The notes: generated by a model from the letters alone, not told the origin. Positions 1 to 10,219 are shown, counted from the first letter of the stretch. The stretch: 30,466 nucleotides of DNA from JADHUC01 sp964617665 (GCA_964617665.1 CAZUAH010000116.1:1-30466), one strand, 5' to 3'. Program-made: numbers and translations.

Positions 1-133
1 GAAATCCGAGCCGCTACTTCATGGCCACGCGCTCGCAGAGTGCGCCGCCGGAGAAGAAAGCAGCCACCAAGGAATAGGACCGTTGCTGGTTGCCGTTTTC
101 TGTTTGGGTAGTGGAGACGACGGACGCATGCAA

Positions 134-203
134 GGGAGGGCGAAGCTCCCCCTGACCCGAGTTCTTCCACCATTTCGCGGCTCGGCGGGAGCCTCGCCCT
201 CCC
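134..203. repeat. Interspersed inverted repeat just downstream of the giant gene
   Basis: Two 17-base arms at 134-150 (GGGAGGGCGAAGCTCCC) and 187-203 (GGGAGCCTCGCCCTCCC) are inverted copies that match at 16 of 17 positions, separated by 36 bases. The pair lies about 40 bases beyond the stop codon of the minus-strand giant gene. The form, GC-rich arms without a T-run, fits an interspersed palindromic or MITE-like element better than an intrinsic terminator. From memory, similar GGAGGGCGAGGCTCC elements recur in planctomycete genomes; this was not checked here. A 63-codon minus-strand frame (14-205, GTG start) runs through it and is probably spurious because the repeat itself supplies its first third. 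Confidence 0.6.
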
Positions 204-245
204 ACTTTTCACTTGACGGAAGGCATCAACTGAAAACGACGCTCG

Positions 246-3200
246 CTATCGTTCTTGCCCCCGTTCGATCTGGCGTTCCAATCCGCGGGCTTTGCTGTCC
301 ACGTCGCCGAAGCGTTGGGGCCATGAGCGGCTGCGGAGCTTGCGTACACTCTGGGCCGCTTCGTCCCATTGCTTCTCGTGGATTTGGGCTTCGGCCAGCT
401 TCAACAGGCCTGTCGGCTCCAGCGAACGGATCCGCGCAACTTGCTGCCAATGCACGACAGCGTCTGACCAGCGGTCCTGATTTTGGCGAATTTCGGCCAA
501 GGCTGCGTGGCCTTCCGATTCGTTCGGTAGGGCCTCGACGAGCGAAGTCAGTGCCCGTTCCGCGTCCTGCGGCTGTCCGAGTCTGTCGTACCGTTGCGTC
601 AGGTCCTTGTACAACGCGATGTCGCGCCGCGAGAGACGTATCGACTCGAGCAATTGGTCGATCGCTGCCTTTTTGTCATCCAGGTGATCGTAGCAAGCGA
701 CCAACTTCTGGTGAGTCTCGGTATCGTTCGGCTGCAATGCGCACGCCAGTTTCAATTGCGGGATGGCTTTGGCGTACTCGCGTTTGTCGAAGTAGACCTT
801 GCCGAGTGCCTTCCGGACAATTGGATTCTCCGCCCCCGTCTCGGCCGCTTGCTTATCCAAATGGGCGATGTACTTTTCCAGGTCAGTCGCAGTTCGAAGC
901 ACGCTTTCCAGCGAAGACAGAGCGTGCGACCGCTGATCGTGTCGCGGTCCCCAACTGACGATCGCGCCGCATGCCGCGTCCACGGCTTCGGGCGTTTTTT
1001 GCAGCCCCGAGTACGCTTGCGACAAGTTCCAGTAGTACGACGAAAGCGTGCCATTGCCGATTCCGCGTCGCGGCTGCGTGCGTTGGTGCAGGTTAATCAC
1101 TTCTTCGTAGTATGCCACCGATTGGTCGTACAGTTGGTTCTCCAGACAACTGTGGGCCAGTGACGCCATGGCCGATTCTTGCCAACGGCCTTCCTGGTGG
1201 AAGAACTCGTCGGTCTGCTTCAGCAATGCCAGCAAGTCGTTCTGTCGGCCGACGTGGAAGTAGGCGTTCATCAGCCAGACGCGGTATTGCATGTTTTCCA
1301 GACGCAGTTCGACAAGCGGCTCCAAGATCGGAATCGTCTCGGCGAACCGATGCTGCCGCCGCATGAAGTCCACCAGGGTCGATTGTCCGCTCTCGTCCAG
1401 GATTTTCTGTTCGTGGGCGGCCAACAGGACCTCGATGGCTCGAGAATGGCGTGCCACGCCCCAGTAGAAGTACTCGGCAATGTACTTCACGGCCGCGCCG
1501 GAACTTTTGCGCTCCTCGTACACCTCTTCGGCGGCCCGTGCAAAATCGCTCGTCTTTTCCGACCAGTAGTAGTTGCCGTTGCGTTTGTGATACATGTTGC
1601 GGTTTCGCGATTGCTGCGAACGGAGGTCCCACTTCAACTCCTTGATCACAATCTTGAGCAACCGCGGTTCCAGGTCGCCAAGTTTGTTGCCAACATCTCT
1701 ACGCCAGCGGGCCAGTTGGTAACCGTGCTGGCTCCAGCCGTCCTCGCGGTTCAGCCGGAACCAGGACGGTTCGTTTTCGATCCGTTCGATCAGCAGTTCC
1801 AGCCCGTCTAGCGGGCCGGCCAAGTCGCGCAGTGTGTGAGCCACCTGGTTGACGATCGACTGGTAGTTACTGGTCTGCATCCCAAGCACGTCAGGCAGCC
1901 GTTCGAATGCGAATTGCCGGAGATCGTCGACCACACCGGCCATCTTCTTATCTTTCGCCGTCCGATAGATGTTGCACAACTGATTGATCAGGTTGTACCG
2001 ATGGTTGTGATCGTCGGTATCCAGGTCGTCGATTAGCTGACTGGTTGCCGCGCGATAAAGCGTCTGGCCAGAGCCTAACGACGTGTCGCCGCCGTTTCGC
2101 AGCGCACTGTTGTAGAGCTGGTACAGCCGGCGTTCGATCCAATGCGTCTGCTGGCGATGCACTGGATGCTGCAACTGTGCCATCAGGGCCTTCTCGCCTC
2201 GAGAGAAATAGCCTCGGCTTTCCAGGTACCCAATGAAGGTGTCCAACGGGCCGTTGGCCTCGGTCGGCAGCACTCCATCGCGCGCCGTTTCGTATTCCGC
2301 CAACGTTGCTTCCAGCAAGTCAATCGCCTCGTCATGCCGCGAGTAGCTCCAGTATGCGCGTGCCAAAGAATGACCGATGTGCAGCCGGTCGTTTGAGCCT
2401 CGCTCGGCTCCGTCGTGAAGAGCCTCCAATTGGCGAACCTGTTCTTCGGCGAGTGGCTTCTGAGTAATACGTCCCAGACTGGCTAGTAAACTGGCTATCA
2501 ACCGTGGTTCGCCTGACGACCATTCGCGTTTGAAAGCACGCTGCAAGGCCGCCAATGCCTTTTCAACGTGCGGTCCCGGTTGGTTCAACACTTCGCTTGA
2601 GCGCCGTTCGATCATCAGCTCCAGCATGTCCAGCGCCCGATGGTCGACGGCCGTCTTGGCTCGATCGCGGACTTCGGCCAGGTGTTCAATGATCGAATCC
2701 GCAGTCGCTTCGTCACGGATTTCGCCCAAGACCGTCTGCATCCCTTCCAGGAACGGATAGACCTTGCCAGCCGTGTGGCCTACAACGCCATCGGCCAAGC
2801 CGGCTAGCAGGCGGAAGTCCTTTGTCGCGCGATAGAACTCGCGAAGTTGCCATTGGTAGCTTTGCGGATGACCCGATTTCTGGAACAGCGCGGCAAACAC
2901 GCGCAATACGTCTTTGTCCAATTCGCTGGGCAGCGTTCCACTACTTCTTTGCCACGGCTGCAATCGGTGTGAAAGCCAATTGCTCAGCCGCCACTCTTCC
3001 ATCCACTTGAACGTTTCGACCAGGGCCCGTTCGTGATTGCGCTGGTCGTCGGCGACCATGTACCAGCCAGCCAACGCGCGGTATTCGCTCGGACCCAATT
3101 CGTCCGCCGCTTCGATCTTCTCGAAAAATGCGATCGCCTCTTTGACGCGACCTTGTTCAGCCGCCAAGTAGCCCAGCGCCAACCGCCAGTAGCTGTCGGT

Positions 3201-6200
3201 TTCCTTGGGTCGAATCCACGAGTCGAGAGCCGTTTCCAGATCCTTGGGCCGATCCAAGGCGACCAGGAGCCTGTATTTGAAGTGCCTCCACACAAAAACA
3301 ACCGTTTCATCCCCGCCAGCCTTGGCGATGCCGCGGTCCAGGTAGGCGAGCAATCGGTTCACCTCGGCCGGCTTTGTGTCGCGCCGGACCGTCAGGTTGG
3401 CCAGCATCATCAGGTGCCGGTGCAGGAAGATGCCTTCCACAATAACCTGCGTCGGATTGTCGCCGGCATCGGCACGCGGTTCTGGACCAAGCACTTCCCA
3501 ACAAGCTTCGCGCACCTTATCCAGATCACGACCCAGTCGCAGGTCGAGGTAGAGACGCTCGACGCTCATCCATCGAGCCAGCGCCGCATCATGATTCCGT
3601 TCGGCCGTACGTAGTCGCTTGGCATATTCTTCGCGAGCGAGCCGGGAGTTCTCCTTCTGCTTCTCGCGCAGTTCGGTTCGACTGAGATTCTCCGGATGTT
3701 CGACTTCCGCCATGAGCGCATCGTAGCGAGCTGTGACCATACGAGAGGCCATCCGGTGTAATGCCGCCACTTGAACACGAAGCCGTTCGGCGGCCTCCTC
3801 CGACGTGGATAGTCGCGGCAGCAGAGCGAATGCCTCGTTTTCGTACTCAGCAGACCAGGGCTGAGCGAGCAAAGCAGCAAACAACTGCTCGGCGTAGTTG
3901 GCCCGATTGGCTTCGGGGCCCTCTTCGAGTTGCCTGCGCAGGAATGCCAAGTGTTCTTCCGCCGTCAAACGCGAAGACAGAATGCGGATCAACGGCGCGG
4001 CTAGTTGCCCCTTGTCGTTGGCGTCGTCCTCTTCCGCCCATCGCTGTTCGAGTACCTTGGCAATCCGTCGCCAAACTTGCGCTTCCACCGCCGGATCGTT
4101 GGCCATGGCCCAGCCAACCAGCGATTGAAGGCGTCCAGCGGGCAGCGTGCCGATCTGGTCAGTCAACACTCTGACGATCTTCCGGCGCACTTCGCGGCAC
4201 GCATCGCTTCGTCGGAACCGCCACTGCCCCATGATCCGATCGGCGATGTGCGCGTGAGATTCGTGCGTGGCGAAGAACAGGGCCGTTTCCGCCAACGGAT
4301 CGAACCATCGCTCTTCGATCCGGTTGGTGTGCAAGTTGTATCCTTGGCCCAACGCCAACGAGACGGCTGCGCTCAATCGCGAGGCGACTGCCGGTTCGAT
4401 CGGTGACGGCCGTTGGCCTTCTTTGATCCACTTGGCCACCAGTCGGTTGGCCTTCTTCTCCTGGTCGGTACGGACCGATGCACTCAAGTACTGCGAGTAT
4501 GCCGTTTCGTTCTCCGGGTCCCGGTCGACCCAGGCGGCCAGATACTCGGCCAGTCGCGGGAAGCGGCCCTGCTGCCGGAGCAGACTGGTATAGGTGTTAC
4601 GCAACGAGTCTTCCTCGTGCGTACGCCAACGTGCGTCGGGCGTGATCACTCCATCCAGCCAAGCGTACGCCGCGTCGTATTCGCCAGCACCGAAAAGAGC
4701 CTGAGCGTATTGCTGATGGACGCTGTAGTCATGCGGATACTGCTCGGCCAATTGCTGCCGCAGCTTCAGGACTTCATCGGTCTGGCCGGTTTGCTGCAGG
4801 TAGTTAGCTCGCTGCTGCATCCAGTTTTTCATGGATTTCACATGGTCTGGCTGCTGCTCGTAGACCGACTTCAGCACGTCGAGCAGTTCGAGCATTTCGT
4901 TGGCCTCGAAAACGTTGGATGCCTGGCCAAAGAGACGGCTCGCCAGGAAGTAGTTCGGCGTGCGTGAATTGGCCAGACCGGTGGCTTCGCCCAAGACGCG
5001 CCCTCGCAGCTCCTCGCGCTGCCGGCTCTGGTCCAGCACGGCGTTGCGAACCCAGCGCATCCCCTGCATACCCTCGGCCAGTGCTTCGGCAGCCTCCAGG
5101 TGTTCGAGTACTCGCGGCCAATTCTGGATCAGGGCGAAGTGAATGGCCAGCGTCATTCGGTCGTCGAACGAGGCCTCCTCGTCGGGAACGGGTTCGGAGA
5201 GCAACTGAGCGCGAGCACGGTGGCGCAGCTGTCGGGCCATCCGTCCGCTGAAGGTCTCTTTATCCAGTTCGGTGAACTTTAGTGTTTGGCGAGAGGTTCG
5301 TTCTCCGTCCTTGTTGAACGCTTCGATTCGCGTGGCCCACCACGCTCCGGCGACTTGGACGAAATCCTCGTACCGCGTTGATGACGTTGTCTTGTCATGC
5401 TGTCGGCTCTCGTAACGGAGAACGACGTGGCGTTCGGTGTCCACTAGGAAGTGTGTCTCGTTGGCAGGCGATGTGGGATGTTTCAACACGATGAGCGTGC
5501 GCGTATCGCCTTGCGGTTTCAGGGTGACCGTGTGAGCTGCATAAGTGCGCTCGAGCGTCTGGGTCAAGTGGGTGCTCAGCCCAGCGGGCGGATGGCGAAG
5601 ATCTGCCGGCGTGGCCTCGCGGACGCGTCCGAGGAGCAGATCCGCAGAGAAGACGCCCCGCTTGTTCTGATCGCACCATTGGATCGAGGTCTCCGATCCG
5701 ATCGAGTCGGTACGTACGAGCCAAGCATCCGGCGAAACGAGAGCCAATGTCTCGGATCGCCCAGTCAGCTCGTCCCAGCGTGCGTCGAACGATTCCATTC
5801 CACGCTGGATCACCAAACCGCCGGGCAGATCAGCAATTTCGCGGGTCCGCAACAGACTTTCTGCCAGCGCTCGCGCTTCGGCCGGCCAACCGAGCTTGGA
5901 CGGTTCGGTCGGTTCGACGGGCGGTGGCGGCAGGTGACCGAACAGGCTGGTCAGCCACGACACGTCCTGGTGTGGAACGTACTTTTCCCGCTTGTCATAC
6001 TCCAGGCCGAAGTAGCCGTAGCCATCCAGACGCTTGTTTCCCTTGCGGTAGGGGCTGGAAGATCTAGGCTTCTTTGCTGCGGCGTTCCAGACCATGTCTC
6101 GGTCTCGCAGGTATCGCTTGCCGGATTCGCTTGCCCTCGCCGGGCCTCCCACCGGGTCAAAATCGAGATCTTCTGCCAACTCCAACGACGAAAGTTCTTC

Positions 6201-9200
6201 GAGTTGTTTCAATTCCCCCGGTTCAGCGAATTCCGCGCCATCGTCGCCTTCTGCGAAAGCTTCGAATTCGTCCTCGGCGTCGAAAGCGCCGAAGTCGCCG
6301 TTGAGGTCCCGGCCTGGTGTGGGGCTCAAATCGTATGCGTAGCTCGCCGCTTCCTTGTAGGCGCCATGGAATCCGCCAATGCCGCCCGCTGTTCCGGTGA
6401 TCGATCGGCCGTCAAGAAGCAATGGCATTGTGCTAGTCGACGCCGCCAGACCGGGCGTTACCAACCGATCCTTGAGCACCCTGGCATGCTGAGCCACTTG
6501 CTGGAACACACTTGCATCGCGGCCTAATCCGATCAGTTCGTGTAATACTTGCCGCCGCAATCCCAGTCGCCAGTTACCGGCCAGACGCATTTGCTTTTGC
6601 AGCAGTTCGAAGTCCGCCTGGTCACGGCCTTCGGCGAAGAACTTCTGGCCATCGCGCATCTGAAATCGACGCTTTACCTTGAACCGCTCGCGGTCCTCGT
6701 CGCTTTCCAGCACCAGTAGCGACGTATAGGGCGTCATGATGTGGTATTCCTCGGACAGTGCGATGATCTCGTCCTTGATTACCGACGAAGCGCCTTGATC
6801 GAGCAAGACGTCCAAGTGCATGCGTGCCCAAAGCCTGGGAATGAACGAATTGCCAGACTCGGCGTCCTTCAGTGAGATCTTGGTGCTGAACCGGACGGGC
6901 TTCTCGCCGTGTTGGCCCGTTACGAGCACTTCGCCGTGCTGGCCTTTGCCTTCGGGCAGATATCGGCCCAGCAGAATCTGCTGGGTACCAGCCGCCAGGT
7001 TCGGCAATTCCTCCGGGTAAACGCGTGCCACTCGCAAACCGTCGAACGACACCTTCAGGTCGCGGATCACCGGTTGCGTCATTTCGGCCAATAGCTCGAC
7101 AGCCACCTTCTGCGGCGTTCGCTCGCCCGAGATCTGTCGGACCGAACCGCCGCCTAGCGAGGCAATCGTCTTCAGCACAATGGACTCATAGCTGCTGCTG
7201 ACCGTAACGCCGTGGAAGGAACATTCTTTGTCTTGACAAAGACGACGCAGACGCTTGCTGAAGGCCACCGGGTCGGCATCGCCCGTCGTAACCACACCGT
7301 CGCCCACGTAAATCACTTGCGTCTTGGGGCCACATTGGGCAAGCGCCGAGGCAAACGCCTTGTCCAAATCCGTCCAACCTAGCGAGATGCGACGTTCAAG
7401 ATACTCCCGAGCCGTCGTGATGTTGTTTTCATCAGCCGGCTTCGACTTCTGGAACACCCACTCGCAGTCGACATCGCACACCGCCAGATTGATACGGTCT
7501 TCGGGTGTAAACGCACCGAATAGCGAAGCAATGAACTGCGCTTGGTTCTCGCGACTGGAAACGTCCATCGAACCGGAGGTATCGGCCAATACGAGCAACT
7601 CCATGGGCTCGCCATCCGCCAACGTCTCTCGCTGCCAGCCTCCGTCCGAAACGGGCGGGGTCAGCAGGAGCATGAAATAGCCGTCGTTGCCGCGTAGATG
7701 CGGAATAACGACCACGTCTTCCTGTCGTTTGTCCAATTCGACCACCATCTCAAAATCTCGCTCCGGCACGTACTCCTGCGCCGTGAATTCGACATGTGCC
7801 GAATGAGCCGTCTTGTCGATACGAGCCATGTGCGTGGGCGATGTCACGTCGGCCAGTGGCTGCACGGAATGGAGCCGTACGTCGATGGTTAGTTCGCGAA
7901 GCGGATGCAGCTTCAGCATCTCGCTCTGCAGCCCGTAGCTGTAGCGAAAACGATTGTTTTTCAGCGGCAAAACTTGCGTGTAGGTGATCTTGATGCGCTT
8001 TTCCGAGTGCGGCTCGATCGGGAACACCCGTGCCTTGAACAGATTGCCGCCTGTCCACTCCAGCAGCCCGGGATCACGTTTTGCGCGAAGGATCTCCTCG
8101 TAGATTTCGCGGGCTCGCTGCTTTTCGACCACGTCGGCTTCGACCAATTCGTTGCCGATCCACATGCCGAAGCCGGAAATCGACGCGTCCTGCGGCAAGG
8201 GGAAATAGAAAACGCCTTCCAAACGACCGTCGGTTCGGTTCACAAACGACTCTTCGATCACCGTGCGCGAAATCTGGTCGCGGATGTCCACCGACACCTT
8301 GTGATAGCCCACCGTCAGCGGAACGTTGCGGCCGTCGACGTTGGCCACGAGCGACCCGATGGAATCGTGGGCCGTGGTGCCTTCGAATCCTTGCAGCCAC
8401 AGCGGCGGCTTTGCCAGTTCGGCCAACTCGTTCGACTGTCGGTCCACATGGTAAATGGCCGTGCCTTTCACTTGGACGACCTTGCCATCCGGCCCGACAA
8501 GCTCAATCGGGGCCTTCTTGTCTGCCACGATCTTGATTGTCCCGGACGACAGTTTGACTCGCTTCGGCGACGGCAGTTCCGCGAGAGAAGCCGGTCCGAG
8601 TGTGATGTTAGTGTCTTTCACCAGACGCAGACTGACGGCGTTCGCACCGCGCACGTCGGTCCGTAACCAGTCGCCCGGCTTGAGGATCACCAGCCCCGAG
8701 ACCGGGGTCCACCGGCGATGCATGACCGGCTTGAGCGAGACGAGTCCCTGGGCGTCTGTCACCTTGCCGATGCGGCCGTCCTCGGTCAACGTATCGCCCA
8801 CGACGAACAGCTCTTCGTCGACAGGTTTGTCCACGGCAAGGACATTCACCTCGACGATAGGCTCGCGCCGCGTACCGCGGATGGCCGTCGAAGCGATGGA
8901 GCACAGCATCTGGGATTCGGCATCAACCACGGCCTCGATGCGGATCTTGCCTTCATCGGCCGGCACGTCCACGCGGTACAGGCTGGCGTTTCGGCCATCG
9001 CGACGAACTTGCTCGATCGAAGCCGCCTTCAACACCTCTCCCAGGTCATCACTCTTCGGCACCTTCAGCAAGCGAAGTGCATCGAACTCCTTTGTGTCAT
9101 CGCGGAAGTAGACGGCTGGCCGAAACGCAGCCCGGTTTGCGCGTTCGTCCACCAGCCATGAGCGCGAACCGCGAACGATCTCGTAGGTTCCGTCCGGTAG

Positions 9201-9596
9201 GTCCATTCGCATTTGGCCCGGCCGGCGAACCCAAGCCTTGCCGGATTGTCCATTCCGCGTGACCTCCAGATGCAGCGTTCGAGCCGCGGCCACTTTGCGC
9301 AACACCTGGTCAAAGGCGACGGCGTCTTGGTCCGCACCATTTCTCGTCACGGTCAGTACCGCCACAATAGCCGCAGCCGCTGCGGCCGTCGCCAGGATTC
9401 GCATGGTGTAAACAATCATCGGTGATCTCCTTCGGGAGGGTTCGGGCTGGTCTGAGGATTGATCGGCGAAGACCTCGGTAGACTGCTCGCGCAGTCGTGC
9501 GAGGAACTCATGGTCCGGTGGCGAACCCTCGTGTTCAGCCGAGGCGAACAGGGCTGCCATCTTTTCGTCGTCCCAACTGTCTTGGTCAGGATTCAT
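246..9596 (-). CDS. Giant anti-sigma/LolA-FecR-like/VIT-VWA/TPR protein
   Basis: This 3116-residue protein is several-fold larger than ordinary VIT/VWA proteins. Residues 1-60 are charged and resemble the cytoplasmic start of planctomycete anti-sigma factors. Residues 61-84 form one membrane segment. About 90-285 resembles outer-membrane lipoprotein-sorting (LolA-like) folds, and about 293-383 is FecR-like. A VIT domain spans about 430-550. A VWA domain follows, with an intact MIDAS D672-T-S-G-S. About 1100-1142 is an acidic Asp/Glu-rich linker. About 1290-1455 is a second lipoprotein-sorting-like stretch. From about 1466 to the end it is helical, with clear TPRs in the last 170 residues. The sigma gene ends 29 bp upstream, so the two are probably co-transcribed. 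Inference: a transmembrane sensor that restrains the sigma factor, with an extracytoplasmic metal-dependent adhesion domain and protein-binding solenoid. The start at 9596 places the charged segment before the membrane segment; the ribosome site is weak. Domain borders are by eye. Confidence 0.93.
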   Translation of the reverse strand: MNPDQDSWDDEKMAALFASAEHEGSPPDHEFLARLREQSTEVFADQSSDQPEPSRRRSPMIVYTMRILATAAAAAAIVAVLTVTRNGADQDAVAFDQVLRKVAAARTLHLEVTRNGQSGKAWVRRPGQMRMDLPDGTYEIVRGSRSWLVDERANRAAFRPAVYFRDDTKEFDALRLLKVPKSDDLGEVLKAASIEQVRRDGRNASLYRVDVPADEGKIRIEAVVDAESQMLCSIASTAIRGTRREPIVEVNVLAVDKPVDEELFVVGDTLTEDGRIGKVTDAQGLVSLKPVMHRRWTPVSGLVILKPGDWLRTDVRGANAVSLRLVKDTNITLGPASLAELPSPKRVKLSSGTIKIVADKKAPIELVGPDGKVVQVKGTAIYHVDRQSNELAELAKPPLWLQGFEGTTAHDSIGSLVANVDGRNVPLTVGYHKVSVDIRDQISRTVIEESFVNRTDGRLEGVFYFPLPQDASISGFGMWIGNELVEADVVEKQRAREIYEEILRAKRDPGLLEWTGGNLFKARVFPIEPHSEKRIKITYTQVLPLKNNRFRYSYGLQSEMLKLHPLRELTIDVRLHSVQPLADVTSPTHMARIDKTAHSAHVEFTAQEYVPERDFEMVVELDKRQEDVVVIPHLRGNDGYFMLLLTPPVSDGGWQRETLADGEPMELLVLADTSGSMDVSSRENQAQFIASLFGAFTPEDRINLAVCDVDCEWVFQKSKPADENNITTAREYLERRISLGWTDLDKAFASALAQCGPKTQVIYVGDGVVTTGDADPVAFSKRLRRLCQDKECSFHGVTVSSSYESIVLKTIASLGGGSVRQISGERTPQKVAVELLAEMTQPVIRDLKVSFDGLRVARVYPEELPNLAAGTQQILLGRYLPEGKGQHGEVLVTGQHGEKPVRFSTKISLKDAESGNSFIPRLWARMHLDVLLDQGASSVIKDEIIALSEEYHIMTPYTSLLVLESDEDRERFKVKRRFQMRDGQKFFAEGRDQADFELLQKQMRLAGNWRLGLRRQVLHELIGLGRDASVFQQVAQHARVLKDRLVTPGLAASTSTMPLLLDGRSITGTAGGIGGFHGAYKEAASYAYDLSPTPGRDLNGDFGAFDAEDEFEAFAEGDDGAEFAEPGELKQLEELSSLELAEDLDFDPVGGPARASESGKRYLRDRDMVWNAAAKKPRSSSPYRKGNKRLDGYGYFGLEYDKREKYVPHQDVSWLTSLFGHLPPPPVEPTEPSKLGWPAEARALAESLLRTREIADLPGGLVIQRGMESFDARWDELTGRSETLALVSPDAWLVRTDSIGSETSIQWCDQNKRGVFSADLLLGRVREATPADLRHPPAGLSTHLTQTLERTYAAHTVTLKPQGDTRTLIVLKHPTSPANETHFLVDTERHVVLRYESRQHDKTTSSTRYEDFVQVAGAWWATRIEAFNKDGERTSRQTLKFTELDKETFSGRMARQLRHRARAQLLSEPVPDEEASFDDRMTLAIHFALIQNWPRVLEHLEAAEALAEGMQGMRWVRNAVLDQSRQREELRGRVLGEATGLANSRTPNYFLASRLFGQASNVFEANEMLELLDVLKSVYEQQPDHVKSMKNWMQQRANYLQQTGQTDEVLKLRQQLAEQYPHDYSVHQQYAQALFGAGEYDAAYAWLDGVITPDARWRTHEEDSLRNTYTSLLRQQGRFPRLAEYLAAWVDRDPENETAYSQYLSASVRTDQEKKANRLVAKWIKEGQRPSPIEPAVASRLSAAVSLALGQGYNLHTNRIEERWFDPLAETALFFATHESHAHIADRIMGQWRFRRSDACREVRRKIVRVLTDQIGTLPAGRLQSLVGWAMANDPAVEAQVWRRIAKVLEQRWAEEDDANDKGQLAAPLIRILSSRLTAEEHLAFLRRQLEEGPEANRANYAEQLFAALLAQPWSAEYENEAFALLPRLSTSEEAAERLRVQVAALHRMASRMVTARYDALMAEVEHPENLSRTELREKQKENSRLAREEYAKRLRTAERNHDAALARWMSVERLYLDLRLGRDLDKVREACWEVLGPEPRADAGDNPTQVIVEGIFLHRHLMMLANLTVRRDTKPAEVNRLLAYLDRGIAKAGGDETVVFVWRHFKYRLLVALDRPKDLETALDSWIRPKETDSYWRLALGYLAAEQGRVKEAIAFFEKIEAADELGPSEYRALAGWYMVADDQRNHERALVETFKWMEEWRLSNWLSHRLQPWQRSSGTLPSELDKDVLRVFAALFQKSGHPQSYQWQLREFYRATKDFRLLAGLADGVVGHTAGKVYPFLEGMQTVLGEIRDEATADSIIEHLAEVRDRAKTAVDHRALDMLELMIERRSSEVLNQPGPHVEKALAALQRAFKREWSSGEPRLIASLLASLGRITQKPLAEEQVRQLEALHDGAERGSNDRLHIGHSLARAYWSYSRHDEAIDLLEATLAEYETARDGVLPTEANGPLDTFIGYLESRGYFSRGEKALMAQLQHPVHRQQTHWIERRLYQLYNSALRNGGDTSLGSGQTLYRAATSQLIDDLDTDDHNHRYNLINQLCNIYRTAKDKKMAGVVDDLRQFAFERLPDVLGMQTSNYQSIVNQVAHTLRDLAGPLDGLELLIERIENEPSWFRLNREDGWSQHGYQLARWRRDVGNKLGDLEPRLLKIVIKELKWDLRSQQSRNRNMYHKRNGNYYWSEKTSDFARAAEEVYEERKSSGAAVKYIAEYFYWGVARHSRAIEVLLAAHEQKILDESGQSTLVDFMRRQHRFAETIPILEPLVELRLENMQYRVWLMNAYFHVGRQNDLLALLKQTDEFFHQEGRWQESAMASLAHSCLENQLYDQSVAYYEEVINLHQRTQPRRGIGNGTLSSYYWNLSQAYSGLQKTPEAVDAACGAIVSWGPRHDQRSHALSSLESVLRTATDLEKYIAHLDKQAAETGAENPIVRKALGKVYFDKREYAKAIPQLKLACALQPNDTETHQKLVACYDHLDDKKAAIDQLLESIRLSRRDIALYKDLTQRYDRLGQPQDAERALTSLVEALPNESEGHAALAEIRQNQDRWSDAVVHWQQVARIRSLEPTGLLKLAEAQIHEKQWDEAAQSVRKLRSRSWPQRFGDVDSKARGLERQIERGQER

Positions 9597-9625
9597 GGTG
9601 ACCTACTTGGCTATGGCTTCGCCAC

Positions 9626-10219
9626 TCATGTCGTTTCGGGAGAATCTTTTCTGAACGCCCGCCGAAACGCTCGCCGGGCTCGGGCCAGCTTCGAGCGGAT
9701 TGCCTCTTGGGTCGAACTCTCGGCAACGGCTATCTGCTCGATGGTGGAACCGTCGACGTATTTTGATGTCAGCAGGACTTCGTAGTCGGCTGGCAGTTTT
9801 GTGAGGGCCGTACGCACCTCCGAGGCTCGTTCGGTAACCTCCAGAGCGGTCGTTGGATCCGTATCGCTATGCGTGACCGTACCTGCCTTGACGGATCGAA
9901 TACCATTAACGGCTGCAATGGCACCGCTCGCCCAACCATGTCGTTTCTCGCGCCGATAGTAAAGCGCAACTTGACGCCGCACGATGCCGTTTAGCCACGA
10001 TGTGAGCGAACCGCGATCCGCATCGTACGTCCGAGCCGACCGGGCTGCGGCCAGGAACGTCTCCTGGACAACGTCGGCCACGTCCGACGTGCCCGGCTCC
10101 ATAGCGCGCGAAACGAGCCGCCACACCCGCTCGGCGTGTGCATCATACAGCCGCTGCCATGCGTCGACGTTGCCTTCGCACAAGCCGCGGGCGAGTTGGC
10201 TTTCTTCGTGCTGCTCCAT
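9626..10219 (-). CDS. ECF-type RNA polymerase sigma factor
   Basis: The 197-residue product has the two domains of group IV (ECF) sigma factors and nothing else. Sigma region 2 spans about residues 22-90 and includes DVVQETFLAAARS, RGSLTSWLNGIVRR and a basic YYRREKRH end, the usual -10 recognition part. Region 4 spans about 135-187, with a KLPADYEVLLTSKYVDGSTI start and an RSKLARARRAFR helix for the -35 element. The Met at 10219 was chosen because family similarity begins there; a 51-residue longer frame exists, but its extra part looks like translated leader. It is followed after 29 bp by the giant anti-sigma-like gene, which is its likely partner. No ECF-type autoregulated promoter could be recognised upstream. 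The regulon is unknown. Confidence 0.93.
   Translation of the reverse strand: MEQHEESQLARGLCEGNVDAWQRLYDAHAERVWRLVSRAMEPGTSDVADVVQETFLAAARSARTYDADRGSLTSWLNGIVRRQVALYYRREKRHGWASGAIAAVNGIRSVKAGTVTHSDTDPTTALEVTERASEVRTALTKLPADYEVLLTSKYVDGSTIEQIAVAESSTQEAIRSKLARARRAFRRAFRKDSPETT

Noticed and set aside
14..205. Minus-strand frame of 63 codons next to the window start
   Set aside because: Its GTG start and first third lie in the inverted repeat at 134-203, and no family resemblance or ribosome site supports it.
83..958. Long plus-strand frame of 291 codons at the start of the window
   Set aside because: It is opposite the C-terminal part of the giant gene, has Arg/Ser/Pro-rich composition without family pattern, and is a shadow of the GC-rich codon use of that gene.
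5451..6527. Plus-strand frame of 358 codons opposite the giant gene
   Set aside because: No domain pattern, and the opposite strand encodes clear, continuous protein; long antisense frames are expected in this GC range.
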